A DNA stretch of 64,000 nt from Heracleum sosnowskyi (taxonomy: Eukaryota > Streptophyta > Magnoliopsida > Apiales > Apiaceae), in assembly GCA_030848705.1 (NCBI GenBank), contig JAUIZM010000025.1, forward strand, positions 558,001 through 622,000. Reading direction: 5' to 3'. Every line of letters begins with the position of its first letter. Within the stretch, counting starts at the first letter, position 1. Made by a program: the position numbers and the translations under genes. Shown piece after piece: positions 48,202 to 60,800 of the stretch. The notes below the pieces were generated by a model that was given only the letters and a program-made list of their open reading frames with translations, did not search any database and had not been told where the DNA came from.

Positions 48202-51200
48202 TAGGGCAAACTACGAGAAAATATCCACAAAATGGCCCGCTTCAATTTTTCCCCATTTTCCTTGTATAGCTCCGTTTAGAGGTAAACGTAATCGGGCGTC
48301 CCCTGGTATCTGCTCCGATTCAGGCACGGACAGCTCCAAATGAAGTTTTCTGTAATTCTATAAACCCATAGGGTCAAACTACGAGAAAATATCCACAAAA
48401 TGGCCCGCTTCAATTTTTCCCCATTTTCCTTGTATAGCTCCCTTTAGAGGTAAACGTAATCGGGCGTCCCCTGGTATCTGCTCCGATTCAGGCACAGACA
48501 GCTTCAAATGAAGTTTTCTGCAATTCTATAAACCCATAGGGTCAAACTACGAGAAAATATCCACAAAATGGCCCGCTTCAATTTTTCCCCATTTTCCTTG
48601 TATAGCTCCCTTTAGAGGTAAACGTAATCGGGCGTCCCCTGGTATCTGCTCCGATTCAGGCACGGACAGCTCCAAATGAAGTTTTCTGTAATTCTATAAA
48701 CCCATAGGGTCAAACTACGAGAAAATATCCACAAAATGGCCCGCTTCAATTTTTCCCCATTTTCCTTGTATAGCTCCCTTTAGAGGTAAACGTAATCGGG
48801 CGTCCCCTGGTATCTGCACCGATTCAGGCACGGACAACTCCAAATGAAGTTTTCTGTAATTCTATAAACCCATAGGGTCAAACTACGAGAAAATATCCAC
48901 AAAATGGCCTGCTTCAATTTTTCCCCATTTTCCTTGTATAGCTCCCTTTAGAGGTAAACGTAATCGGGCGTCCCCTGGTATCTGCTCCGATTCAGGCACG
49001 GACAGCTTCAAATGAAGTTTTCTGCAATTTTAAAAACCCATAGGGTCAAACTACGAGAAAATATCCACAAAATGGCCCGCTTCAAATTTTCCCCATTTTC
49101 CTTGTATAGCTCCCTTTAGAGGTAAACGTAATCGGGCGTCCCCTGGTATCTGCTCTGATTCAGGCACGGACAGCTCCAAATGAAGTTTTCTGTAATTCTA
49201 TAAACCCATAGGGTCAAACTACGAGAAAATATCCACAAAATGGCTCGCTTCAAATTTTCCCCATTTTCCTTGTATAGCTCCCTTTAGAGGTAAACGTAAT
49301 CGGGCGTCCCCTGGTATCTGCTCCGATTCAGGCACGGACAGCTTCAAATGAAGTTTTCTGCAATTCTAAAAACCCATAGGGTCAAACTACGAGAAAATAT
49401 CCACAAAATGGCCCGCTTCAAATTTTCCCCATTTTCCTTGTATAGCTCCCTTTAGAGGTAAACGTAATCGGGCGTCCCCTGGTATCTGCTCCGATTCAGG
49501 CACGGACAGCTTCAAATGAAGTTTTCTGCAATTCTAAAAACCCATAGGGTTAAACTACGAGAAAATATCCACAAAATGGCCCGCTTCAAATTTTCCCCAT
49601 TTTCCTTGTATAGCTCCCTTTAGAGGTAAACGTAATCGGGCGTCCCCTGGTATCTGCTCCGATTCAGGCACGGACAGCTTCAAATGAAGTTTTCTGCAAT
49701 TCTAAAAACCCATAGGGTCAAACTACGAGAAAATATCCACAAAATGGCCCGCTTCAAATTTTCTCCATTTTCCTTGTATAGCTCCCTTTAGAGGTAAACG
49801 TAATCGGGCGTCCCCTGGTATCTGCTCCGATTCAGGCACGGACAGCTCCAAATGAAGTTTTCTGTAATTCTATAAACCCATAGGGTCAAACTACGAGAAA
49901 ATATCCACAAAATGGCCCGCTTCAATTTTTCCCCATTTTCCTTGTATAGCTCCGTTTAGAGGTAAACGTAATCGGGCGTCCCCTGGTATCTGCTCCGATT
50001 CAGGCACGGACAGCTTCAAATGAAGTTTTCTGCAATTCTAAAAACCCATAGGGTCAAACTACGAGAAAATATCCACAAAATGGCCCGCTTCAAATTTTCC
50101 CCATTTTCCTTGTATAGCTCCCTTTAGAGGTAAACGTAATCGGGCGTCCCCTGGTATCTGCTCCGATTCAGGCACGGACAGCTTCAAATGAAGTTTTCTG
50201 CAATTCTAAAAACCCATAGGGTTAAACTACGAGAAAATATCCACAAAATGGCCCGCTTCAAATTTTCCCCATTTTCCTTGTATAGCTCCCTTTAGAGGTA
50301 AACGTAATCGGGCGTCCCCTGGTATCTGCTCCGATTCAGGCACGGACAGCTTCAAATGAAGTTTTCTGCAATTCTAAAAACCCATAGGGTCAAACTACGA
50401 GAAAATATCCACAAAATGGTCTGCTTCAATTTTTCCCCATTTTCCTTGTATAGCTCCCTTTAGAGGTAAACGTAATCGGGCGTCCCCTGGTATCTGCTCC
50501 GATTCAGGCACGGACAGCTTCAAATGAAGTTTTCTGCAATTCTAAAAACCCATAGGGTCAAACTACGAGAAAATATTCACAAAATGGCCCGCTTCAAATT
50601 TTCCCCATTTTCCTTGTATAGCTCCCTTTAGAGGTAAATGTAATCGGGCGTCCCCTGGTATCTGCTCCGATTCAGGCACGGACAGCTCCAAATGAAGTTT
50701 TCTGTAATTCTATAAACCCATAGGGTCAAACTACGAGAAAATATCCACAAAATGGTTCGCTTCAATTTTTCCCCATTTTCCATGTATAGCTCCCTTTATA
50801 GGTAAACATAATCGGGCGTCCCCTGGTATGTTCTCCGATTCAGGCACAGATAGCTTCAAATGAAGTTTTCTGCAATTCTATAAACCCATAGGGTCAAACT
50901 ACGAGAAAATATCCACAAAATGGCCCGCTTCAATTTTTCCCCATTTTCCTTGTATAGCTCCCTTTAGAGGTAAACGTAATCGGGCGTCCCCTGGTATCTG
51001 CTCCGATTCAGGCACGGACAGCTCCAAATGAAGTTTTCTGTAATTCTATAAACCCATAGGGTCAAACTACGAGAAAATATCCACAAAATGGCCCGCTTCA
51101 ATTTTTCCCCATTTTCCTTGTATAGCTCCCTTTAGAGGTAAACGTAATCGGGCGTCCCCTGGTATCTGCACCGATTCAGGCACGGACAACTCCAAATGAA

Positions 51201-52232
51201 GTTTTCTGTAATTCTATAAACCCATAGGGTCAAACTACGAGAAAATATCCACAAAATGGCCTGCTTCAATTTTTCCCCATTTTCCTTGTATAGCTCCCTT
51301 TAGAGGTAAACGTAATCGGGCGTCCCCTGGTATCTGCTCCGATTCAGGCACGGACAGCTTCAAATGAAGTTTTCTACAATTTTAAAAACCCATAGGGTCA
51401 AACTACGAGAAAATATCCACAAAATGGCCCGCTTCAAATTTTCCCCATTTTCCTTGTATAGCTCCCTTTAGAGGTAAACGTAATCGGGCGTCCCCTGGTA
51501 TCTGCTCTGATTCAGGCACGGACAGCTCCAAATGAAGTTTTCTGTAATTCTATAAACCCATAGGGTCAAACTACGAGAAAATATCCACAAAATGGCTCGC
51601 TTCAAATTTTCCCCATTTTCCTTGTATAGCTCCCTTTAGAGGTAAACGTAATCGGGGGTCCCCTGGTATCTGCTCCGATTCAGGCACGGACAGCTTCAAA
51701 TGAAGTTTTCTGCAATTCTAAAAACCCATAGGGTCAAACTACGAGAAAATATCCACAAAATGGCCCGCTTCAAATTTTCCCCATTTTCCTTGTATAGCTC
51801 CCTTTAGAGGTAAACGTAATCGGGCGTCCCCTGGTATCTGCTCCGATTCAGGCACGGACAGCTTCAAATGAAGTTTTCTGCAATTCTAAAAACCAATAGG
51901 GTCAAACTACGAGAAAATATCCACAAAATGGCCCGCTTCAAATTTTCCCCATTTTCCTTGTATAGCTCCCTTTAGAGGTAAACGTAATCGGGCGTCCCCT
52001 GGTATCTGCTCCGATTCAGGCACGGACAGCTTCAAATGAAGTTTTCTGCAATTCTAAAAACCCATAGGGTCAAACTACGAGAAAATATCCACAAAATGGC
52101 CCGCTTCAAATTTTCTCCATTTTCCTTGTATAGCTCCCTTTAGAGGTAAACGTAATCGGGCGTCCCCTGGTATCTGCTCCGATTCAGGCACGGACAGCTC
52201 CAAATGAAGTTTTCTGTAATTCTATAAACCCA
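48202..52232. repeat. E-anchored segment with repeated C blocks
   Basis: E, H, A, G, F, D', Cc, C, C, D (T at 52), mosaic E/C (49881), C, C, T-unit, D (ATTCAC), B, A, G, F, D', Cc, C, C, D (T at 52). TAGGGTTAAAC marks the C units at 49545 and 50217, which are 672 bp (four units) apart, showing a short local duplication. Other private changes: ATCGGGGGTCC near 51651, AAAACCAATAGG near 51890. Confidence 0.85.
49881..50048. repeat. Mosaic unit: E front, C back
   Basis: Front half like E (T at 46, G at 74), back half like C (CAGCTTC, C at 153, CTAAAAACCCA). It lies between D (T at 52) and C at the edge of the four-unit duplication marked by TAGGGTTAAAC, where an unequal exchange would be expected. 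Confidence 0.83.
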
Positions 52233-55088
52233 TAGGGTCAAACTACGAGAAAATATCCACAAAATGGTCTGCTTCAATTTTTCCCCATTTTCCTTGTATA
52301 GCTCCCTTTAGAGGTAAACGTAATCGGGCGTCCCCTGGTATCTGCTCCGATTCAGGCACGGACAGCTTCAAATGAAGTTTTCTGCAATTCTAAAAACCCA
52401 TAGGGTCAAACTACGAGAAAATATTCACAAAATGGCCCGCTTCAAATTTTCCCCATTTTCCTTGTATAGCTCCCTTTAGAGGTAAATGTAATCGGGCGTC
52501 CCCTGGTATCTGCTCCGATTCAGGCACGGACAGCTCCAAATGAAGTTTTCTGTAATTCTATAAACCCATAGGGTCAAACTACGAGAAAATATCCACAAAA
52601 TGGTTCGCTTCAATTTTTCCCCATTTTCCATGTATAGCTCCCTTTATAGGTAAACATAATCGGGCGTCCCCTGGTATGTTCTCCGATTCAGGCACAGATA
52701 GCTTCAAATGAAGTTTTCTGCAATTCTATAAACCCATAGGGTCAAACTACGAGAAAATATCCACAAAATGGCCCGCTTCAATTTTTCCCCATTTTCCTTG
52801 TATAGCTCCCTTTAGAGGTAAACGTAATCGGGCGTCCCCTGGTATCTGCTCCGATTCAGGCACGGACAGCTCCAAATGAAGTTTTCTGTAATTCTATAAA
52901 CCCATAGGGTCAAACTACGAGAAAATATCCACAAAATGGCCCGCTTCAATTTTTCCCCATTTTCCTTGTATAGCTCCCTTTAGAGGTAAACGTAATCGGG
53001 CGTCCCCTGGTATCTGCACCGATTCAGGCACGGACAACTCCAAATGAAGTTTTCTGTAATTCTATAAACCCATAGGGTCAAACTACGAGAAAATATCCAC
53101 AAAATGGCCTGCTTCAATTTTTCCCCATTTTCCTTGTATAGCTCCCTTTAGAGGTAAACGTAATCGGGCGTCCCCTGGTATCTGCTCCGATTCAGGCACG
53201 GACAGCTTCAAATGAAGTTTTCTGCAATTCTAAAAACCCATAGGGTCAAACTACGAGAAAATATCCACAAAATGGCCCGCTTCAAATTTTCTCCATTTTC
53301 CTTGTATAGCTCCCTTTAGAGGTAAACGTAATCGGGCGTCCCCTGGTATCTGCTCCGATTCAGGCACGGACAGCTCCAAATGAAGTTTTCTGTAATTCTA
53401 TAAACCCATAGGGTCAAACTACGAGAAAATATCCACAAAATGGTTCGCTTCAATTTTTTCCCATTTTCCATTTATAGCTCCCTTTATAGGTAAACATAAT
53501 CGGGCGTCCCCTGGTATGTTCTCCGATTCAGGCAGAGATAGCTTCAAATGAAGTTTTCTGCAATTCTATAAACCCATAGGGTCAAACTACGAGAAAATAT
53601 CCACAAAATGGCCCGCTTCAATTTTTCCCCATTTTCCTTGTATAGCTCCCTTTAGAGGTAAACGTAATCGGGCGTCCCCTGGTATCTGCTCCGATTCAGG
53701 CACGGACAGCTCCAAATGAAGTTTTCTGTAATTCTATAAACCCATAGGGTCAAACTACGAGAAAATATCCACAAAATGGCCCGCTTCAATTTTTCCCCAT
53801 TTTCCTTGTATAGCTCCCTTTAGAGGTAAACTTAATCGGGCGTCCCCTGGTATCTGCTCCGATTCAGGCAAAGACAGCTTCAAATGAAGTTTTCTGCAAT
53901 TCTATAAACCCATAGGGTCAAACTACGAGAAAATATCCACAAAATGGCCCGCTTCAATTTTTCCCCATTTTCCTTGTATAGCTCCCTTTAGAGGTAAACG
54001 TAATCGGGCGTCCCCTGGTATCTGCTCCGATTCAGGCACGGACAGCTCCAAATGAAGATTTCTGTAATTCTATAAACCCATAGGGTCAAACTACGAGAAA
54101 ATATCCACAAAATGGCCCGCTTCAATTTTTCCCCATTTTCCTTGTATAGTTCCCTTTAGAGGTAAACGTAATCGGGCGTCCCCTGGTATCTGCACCGATT
54201 CAGGCACGGACAACTCCAAATGAAGTTTTCTGTAATTCTATAAACCCATAGGGTCAAACTACGAGAAAATATCCACAAAATGGCCTGCTTCAATTTTTCC
54301 CCATTTTCCTTGTATAGCTCCCTTTAGAGGTAAACGTAATCGGGCGTCCCCTGGTATCTGCTCCGATTCAGGCACGGACAGCTTCAAATGAAGTTTTCTG
54401 CAATTTTAAAAACCCATAGGGTCAAACTACGAGAAAATATCCACAAAATGGCCCGCTTCAAATTTTCCCCATTTTCCTTGTATAGCTCCCTTTAGAGGTA
54501 AACGTAATCGGGCGTCCCCTGGTATCTGCTCCGATTCAGGCACGGACAGCTCCAAATGAAGTTTTCTGTAATTCTATATACCCATTGGGTCAAACTACGA
54601 GAAAATATCCACAAAATGGCTCGCTTCAATTTTTCCCCATTTTCCATGTATAGCTCCCTTTATAGGTAAACATAATCGGGCGTCCCCTGGCATGTTCTCC
54701 GATTCAGGCACAGATAGCTTCAAATGAAGTTTTCTGCAATTCTATAAACCCATAGGGTCAAACTACGAGAAAATATCCACAAAATGGCCCGCTTCAAATT
54801 TTCCCCATTTTCCTTGTATAGCTCCCTTTAGAGGTAAACGTAATCGGGCGTCCCCTGGTATCTGCTCCGATTCAGGCACGGACAGCTTCAAATGAAGTTT
54901 TCTGCATTTCTAAAAACCCATAGGGTCAAACTACGAGAAAATATCCACAAAATGGCCCGCTTCAAATTTTCCCCATTTTCCTTGTATAGCTCCCTTTAGA
55001 GGTAAACGTAATCGGGCGTCCCCTGGTATCTGCTCCGATTCAGGCACGGACAGCTCCAAATGAAGTTTTCTGTAATTCTATATACCCA
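52233..55088. repeat. 17-unit block, copy 1
   Basis: T-unit, D (ATTCAC, AAATGTAATC), B, A, G, F, D (T at 52), B3, A, H derivative (AACTTAATC, GCAAAGACAG), A, G (TATAGTTCC), F, D (CTATATACCCA), B, C (T at 155), D. It matches 56097-58952 in order at offset 3864 bp (23 units). The first six units also match 50385 onward at offset 1848 bp. Confidence 0.88.
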
Positions 55089-56096
55089 TAGGGTCAAACT
55101 ACGAGAAAATATCCACAAAATGGCCCGCTTCAAATTTTCCCCATTTTCCTTGTATAGCTCCCTTTAGAGGTAAACGTAATCGGGCGTCCCCTGGTATCTG
55201 CTCCGATTCAGGCACGGACAGCTTCAAATGAAGTTTTCTGCATTTCTAAAAACCCATAGGGTCAAACTACGAGAAAATATCCACAAAATGGCTCGCTTCA
55301 AATTTTCCCCATTTTCCTTGTATAGCTCCCTTTAGAGGTAAACGTAATCGGGCGTCCCCTGGTATCTGCTCCGATTCAGGCACGGACAGCTTCAAATGAA
55401 GTTTTCTGCAATTCTAAAAACCCATAGGGTCAAACTACGAGAAAATATCCACAAAATGGCCCGCTTCAAATTTTCCCCATTTTCCTTGTATAGCTCCCTT
55501 TAGAGGTAAACGTAATCGGGCGTCCCCTGGTATCTGCTCCGATTCAGGCACGGACAGCTTCAAATGAAGTTTTCTGCAATTCTAAAAACCCATAGGGTCA
55601 AACTACGAGAAAATATCCACAAAATGGCCCGCTTCAAATTTTCCCCATTTTCCTTGTATAGCTCCCTTTAGAGGTAAACGTAATCGGGCGTCCCCTGGTA
55701 TCTGCTCCGATTCAGGCACGGACAGCTTCAAATGAAGTTTTCTGCAATTCTAAAAACCCATAGGGTCAAACTACGAGAAAATATCCACAAAATGGCCCGC
55801 TTCAAATTTTCTCCATTTTCCTTGTATAGCTCCCTTTAGAGGTAAACGTAATCGGGCGTCCCCTGGTATCTGCTCCGATTCAGGCACGGACAGCTCCAAA
55901 TGAAGTTTTCTGTAATTCTATAAACCCATAGGGTCAAACTACGAGAAAATATCCACAAAATGGCCCGCTTCAATTTTTCCCCATTTTCCTTGTATAGCTC
56001 CCTTTAGAGGTAAACGTAATCGGGCGTCCCCTGGTATCTGCACCGATTCAGGCACGGACAACTCCAAATGAAGTTTTCTGTAATTCTATAAACCCA
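55089..56096. repeat. C-rich linker between 17-unit blocks
   Basis: C (T at 155), Cc, C, C, D (T at 52), G. The part from 55257 begins the long match to 60801-64000. The Cc-C-C-D order resembles 51561-52232, so the linker is itself a recurrent module, with one added G. Confidence 0.83.
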
Positions 56097-58952
56097 TAGG
56101 GTCAAACTACGAGAAAATATCCACAAAATGGTCTGCTTCAATTTTTCCCCATTTTCCTTGTATAGCTCCCTTTAGAGGTAAACGTAATCGGGCGTCCCCT
56201 GGTATCTGCTCCGATTCAGGCACGGACAGCTTCAAATGAAGTTTTCTGCAATTCTAAAAACCCATAGGGTCAAACTACGAGAAAATATTCACAAAATGGC
56301 CCGCTTCAAATTTTCCCCATTTTCCTTGTATAGCTCCCTTTAGAGGTAAATGTAATCGGGCGTCCCCTGGTATCTGCTCCGATTCAGGCACGGACAGCTC
56401 CAAATGAAGTTTTCTGTAATTCTATAAACCCATAGGGTCAAACTACGAGAAAATATCCACAAAATGGTTCGCTTCAATTTTTCCCCATTTTCCATGTATA
56501 GCTCCCTTTATAGGTAAACATAATCGGGCGTCCCCTGGTATGTTCTCCGATTCAGGCACAGATAGCTTCAAATGAAGTTTTCTGCAATTCTATAAACCCA
56601 TAGGGTCAAACTACGAGAAAATATCCACAAAATGGCCCGCTTCAATTTTTCCCCATTTTCCTTGTATAGCTCCCTTTAGAGGTAAACGTAATCGGGCGTC
56701 CCCTGGTATCTGCTCCGATTCAGGCACGGACAGCTCCAAATGAAGTTTTCTGTAATTCTATAAACCCATAGGGTCAAACTACGAGAAAATATCCACAAAA
56801 TGGCCCGCTTCAATTTTTCCCCATTTTCCTTGTATAGCTCCCTTTAGAGGTAAACGTAATCGGGCGTCCCCTGGTATCTGCACCGATTCAGGCACGGACA
56901 ACTCCAAATGAAGTTTTCTGTAATTCTATAAACCCATAGGGTCAAACTACGAGAAAATATCCACAAAATGGCCTGCTTCAATTTTTCCCCATTTTCCTTG
57001 TATAGCTCCCTTTAGAGGTAAACGTAATCGGGCGTCCCCTGGTATCTGCTCCGATTCAGGCACGGACAGCTTCAAATGAAGTTTTCTGCAATTCTAAAAA
57101 CCCATAGGGTCAAACTACGAGAAAATATCCACAAAATGGCCCGCTTCAAATTTTCTCCATTTTCCTTGTATAGCTCCCTTTAGAGGTAAACGTAATCGGG
57201 CGTCCCCTGGTATCTGCTCCGATTCAGGCACGGACAGCTCCAAATGAAGTTTTCTGTAATTCTATAAACCCATAGGGTCAAACTACGAGAAAATATCCAC
57301 AAAATGGTTCGCTTCAATTTTTTCCCATTTTCCATTTATAGCTCCCTTTATAGGTAAACATAATCGGGCGTCCCCTGGTATGTTCTCCGATTCAGGCAGA
57401 GATAGCTTCAAATGAAGTTTTCTGCAATTCTATAAACCCATAGGGTCAAACTACGAGAAAATATCCACAAAATGGCCCGCTTCAATTTTTCCCCATTTTC
57501 CTTGTATAGCTCCCTTTAGAGGTAAACGTAATCGGGCGTCCCCTGGTATCTGCTCCGATTCAGGCACGGACAGCTCCAAATGAAGTTTTCTGTAATTCTA
57601 TAAACCCATAGGGTCAAACTACGAGAAAATATCCACAAAATGGCCCGCTTCAATTTTTCCCCATTTTCCTTGTATAGCTCCCTTTAGAGGTAAACTTAAT
57701 CGGGCGTCCCCTGGTATCTGCTCCGATTCAGGCAAAGACAGCTTCAAATGAAGTTTTCTGTAATTCTATAAACCCATAGGGTCAAACTACGAGAAAATAT
57801 CCACAAAATGGCCCGCTTCAATTTTTCCCCATTTTCCTTGTATAGCTCCCTTTAGAGGTAAACGTAATCGGGCGTCCCCTGGTATCTGCTCCGATTCAGG
57901 CACGGACAGCTCCAAATGAAGTTTTCTGTAATTCTATAAACCCATAGGGTCAAACTACGAGAAAATATCCACAAAATGGCCCGCTTCAATTTTTCCCCAT
58001 TTTCCTTGTATAGTTCCCTTTAGAGGTAAACGTAATCGGGCGTCCCCTGGTATCTGCACCGATTCAGGCACGGACAACTCCAAATGAAGTTTTCTGTAAT
58101 TCTATAAACCCATAGGGTCAAACTACGAGAAAATATCCACAAAATGGCCTGCTTCAATTTTTCCCCATTTTCCTTGTATAGCTCCCTTTAGAGGTAAACG
58201 TAATCGGGCGTCCCCTGGTATCTGCTCCGATTCAGGCACGGACAGCTTCAAATGAAGTTTTCTGCAATTTTAAAAACCCATAGGGTCAAACTACGAGAAA
58301 ATATCCACAAAATGGCCCGCTTCAAATTTTCCCCATTTTCCTTGTATAGCTCCCTTTAGAGGTAAACGTAATCGGGCGTCCCCTGGTATCTGCTCCGATT
58401 CAGGCACGGACAGCTCCAAATGAAGTTTTCTGTAATTCTATATACCCATAGGGTCAAACTACGAGAAAATATCCACAAAATGGCTCGCTTCAATTTTTCC
58501 CCATTTTCCATGTATAGCTCCCTTTATAGGTAAACATAATCGGGCGTCCCCTGGTATGTTCTCCGATTCAGGCACAGATAGTTTCAAATGAAGTTTTCTG
58601 CAATTCTATAAACCCATAGGGTCAAACTACGAGAAAATATCCACAAAATGGCCCGCTTCAAATTTTCCCCATTTTCCTTGTATAGCTCCCTTTAGAGGTA
58701 AACGTAATCGGGCGTCCCCTGGTATCTGCTCCGATTCAGGCACGGACAACTTCAAATGAAGTTTTCTGCATTTCTAAAAACCCATAGGGTCAAACTACGA
58801 GAAAATATCCACAAAATGGCCCGCTTCAAATTTTCCCCATTTTTTTTGTATAGCTCCCTTTAGAGGTAAACGTAATCGGGCGTCCCCTGGTATCTGCTCC
58901 GATTCAGGCACGGACAGCTCCAAATGAAGTTTTCTGTAATTCTATAAACCCA
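56097..58952. repeat. 17-unit block, copy 2
   Basis: Copy of 52233-55088 at offset 3864 bp, with the same H derivative at 57609 and CTATATACCCA at the end of 58281. Private differences: GATAGTTTC in B (58449), GGACAACTTC in C (58617) and CATTTTTTTTGTATAG in D (58785). Confidence 0.88.
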
Positions 58953-60800
58953 TAGGGTCAAACTACGAGAAAATATCCACAAAATGGCCCGCTTCAATTT
59001 TTCCCCATTTTCCTTGTATAGCTCCCTTTAGAGGTAAACGTAATCGGGCGTCCCCTGGTATCTGCACCGATTCAGGCACGGACAACTCCAAATGAAGTTT
59101 TCTGTAATTCTATAAACCCATAGGGTCAAACTACGAGAAAATATCCACAAAATGGCCTGCTTCAATTTTTCCCCATTTTCCTTGTATAGCTCCGTTTAGA
59201 GGTAAACGTAATCGGGCGTCCCCTGGTATTTGCTCCGATTCAGGCACGGACAGCTCCAAATGAAGTTTTCTGTAATTCTATAAACCCATAGGGTCAAACT
59301 ACGAGAAAATATCCACAAAATGGCCCGCTTCAATTTTTCCCCATTTTCCTTGTATAGCTCCCTTTAGAGGTAAACGTAATCGGGCGTCCCCTGGTATCTG
59401 CTCCGATTCAGGCACAGACAGCTTCAAATGAAGTTTTCTGCAATTCTATAAACCCATAGGGTCAAACTACGAGAAAATATCCACAAAATGGCCCGCTTCA
59501 ATTTTTCCCCATTTTCCTTGTATAGCTCCCTTTAGAGGTAAACGTAATCGGGCGTCCCCTGGTATCTGCTCCGATTCAGGCACGGACAGCTCCAAATGAA
59601 GTTTTCTGTAATTCTATAAACCCATAGGGTCAAACTACGAGAAAATATCCACAAAATGGCCCGCTTCAATTTTTCCCCATTTTCCTTGTATAGCTCCCTT
59701 TAGAGGTAAACGTAATCGGGCGTCCCCTGGTATCTGCACCGATTCAGGCACGGACAACTCCAAATGAAGTTTTCTGTAATTCTATAAACCCATAGGGTCA
59801 AACTACGAGAAAATATCCACAAAATGGCCTGCTTCAATTTTTCCCCATTTTCCTTGTATAGCTCCCTTTAGAGGTAAACGTAATCGGGCGTCCCCTGGTA
59901 TCTGCTCCGATTCAGGCACGGACAGCTTCAAATGAAGTTTTCTGCAATTTTAAAAACCCATAGGGTCAAACTACGAGAAAATATCCACAAAATGGCCCGC
60001 TTCAAATTTTCCCCATTTTCCTTGTATAGCTCCCTTTAGAGGTAAACGTAATCGGGCGTCCCCTGGTATCTGCTCTGATTCAGGCACGGACAGCTCCAAA
60101 TGAAGTTTTCTGTAATTCTATAAACCCATAGGGTCAAACTACGAGAAAATATCCACAAAATGGCTCGCTTCAAATTTTCCCCATTTTCCTTGTATAGCTC
60201 CCTTTAGAGGTAAACGTAATCGGGCGTCCCCTGGTATCTGCTCCGATTCAGGCACGGACAGCTTCAAATGAAGTTTTCTGCAATTCTAAAAACCCATAGG
60301 GTCAAACTACGAGAAAATATCCACAAAATGGCCCGCTTCAAATTTTCCCCATTTTCCTTGTATAGCTCCCTTTAGAGGTAAACGTAATCGGGCGTCCCCT
60401 GGTATCTGCTCCGATTCAGGCACGGACAGCTTCAAATGAAGTTTTCTGCAATTCTAAAAACCCATAGGGTCAAACTACGAGAAAATATCCACAAAATGGC
60501 CCGCTTCAAATTTTCCCCATTTTCCTTGTATAGCTCCCTTTAGAGGTAAACGTAATCGGGCGTCCCCTGGTATCTGCTCCGATTCAGGCACGGACAGCTT
60601 CAAATGAAGTTTTCTGCAATTCTAAAAACCCATAGGGTCAAACTACGAGAAAATATCCACAAAATGGCCCGCTTCAAATTTTCCCCATTTTCCTTGTATA
60701 GCTCCCTTTAGAGGTAAACGTAATCGGGCGTCCCCTGGTATCTGCTCTGATTCAGGCACGGACAGCTCCAAATGAAGTTTTCTGTAATTCTATAAACCCA
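58953..60800. repeat. Inserted E-anchored segment
   Basis: G, E with CCTGC (59121, also GGTATTTGCTCC), H, A, G, F, D', Cc, C, C, D'. From H on it resembles the 48202 HOR. It separates the two copies of the 5544-bp-offset duplication and reintroduces the E-H opening after an E-poor stretch. Confidence 0.83.
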
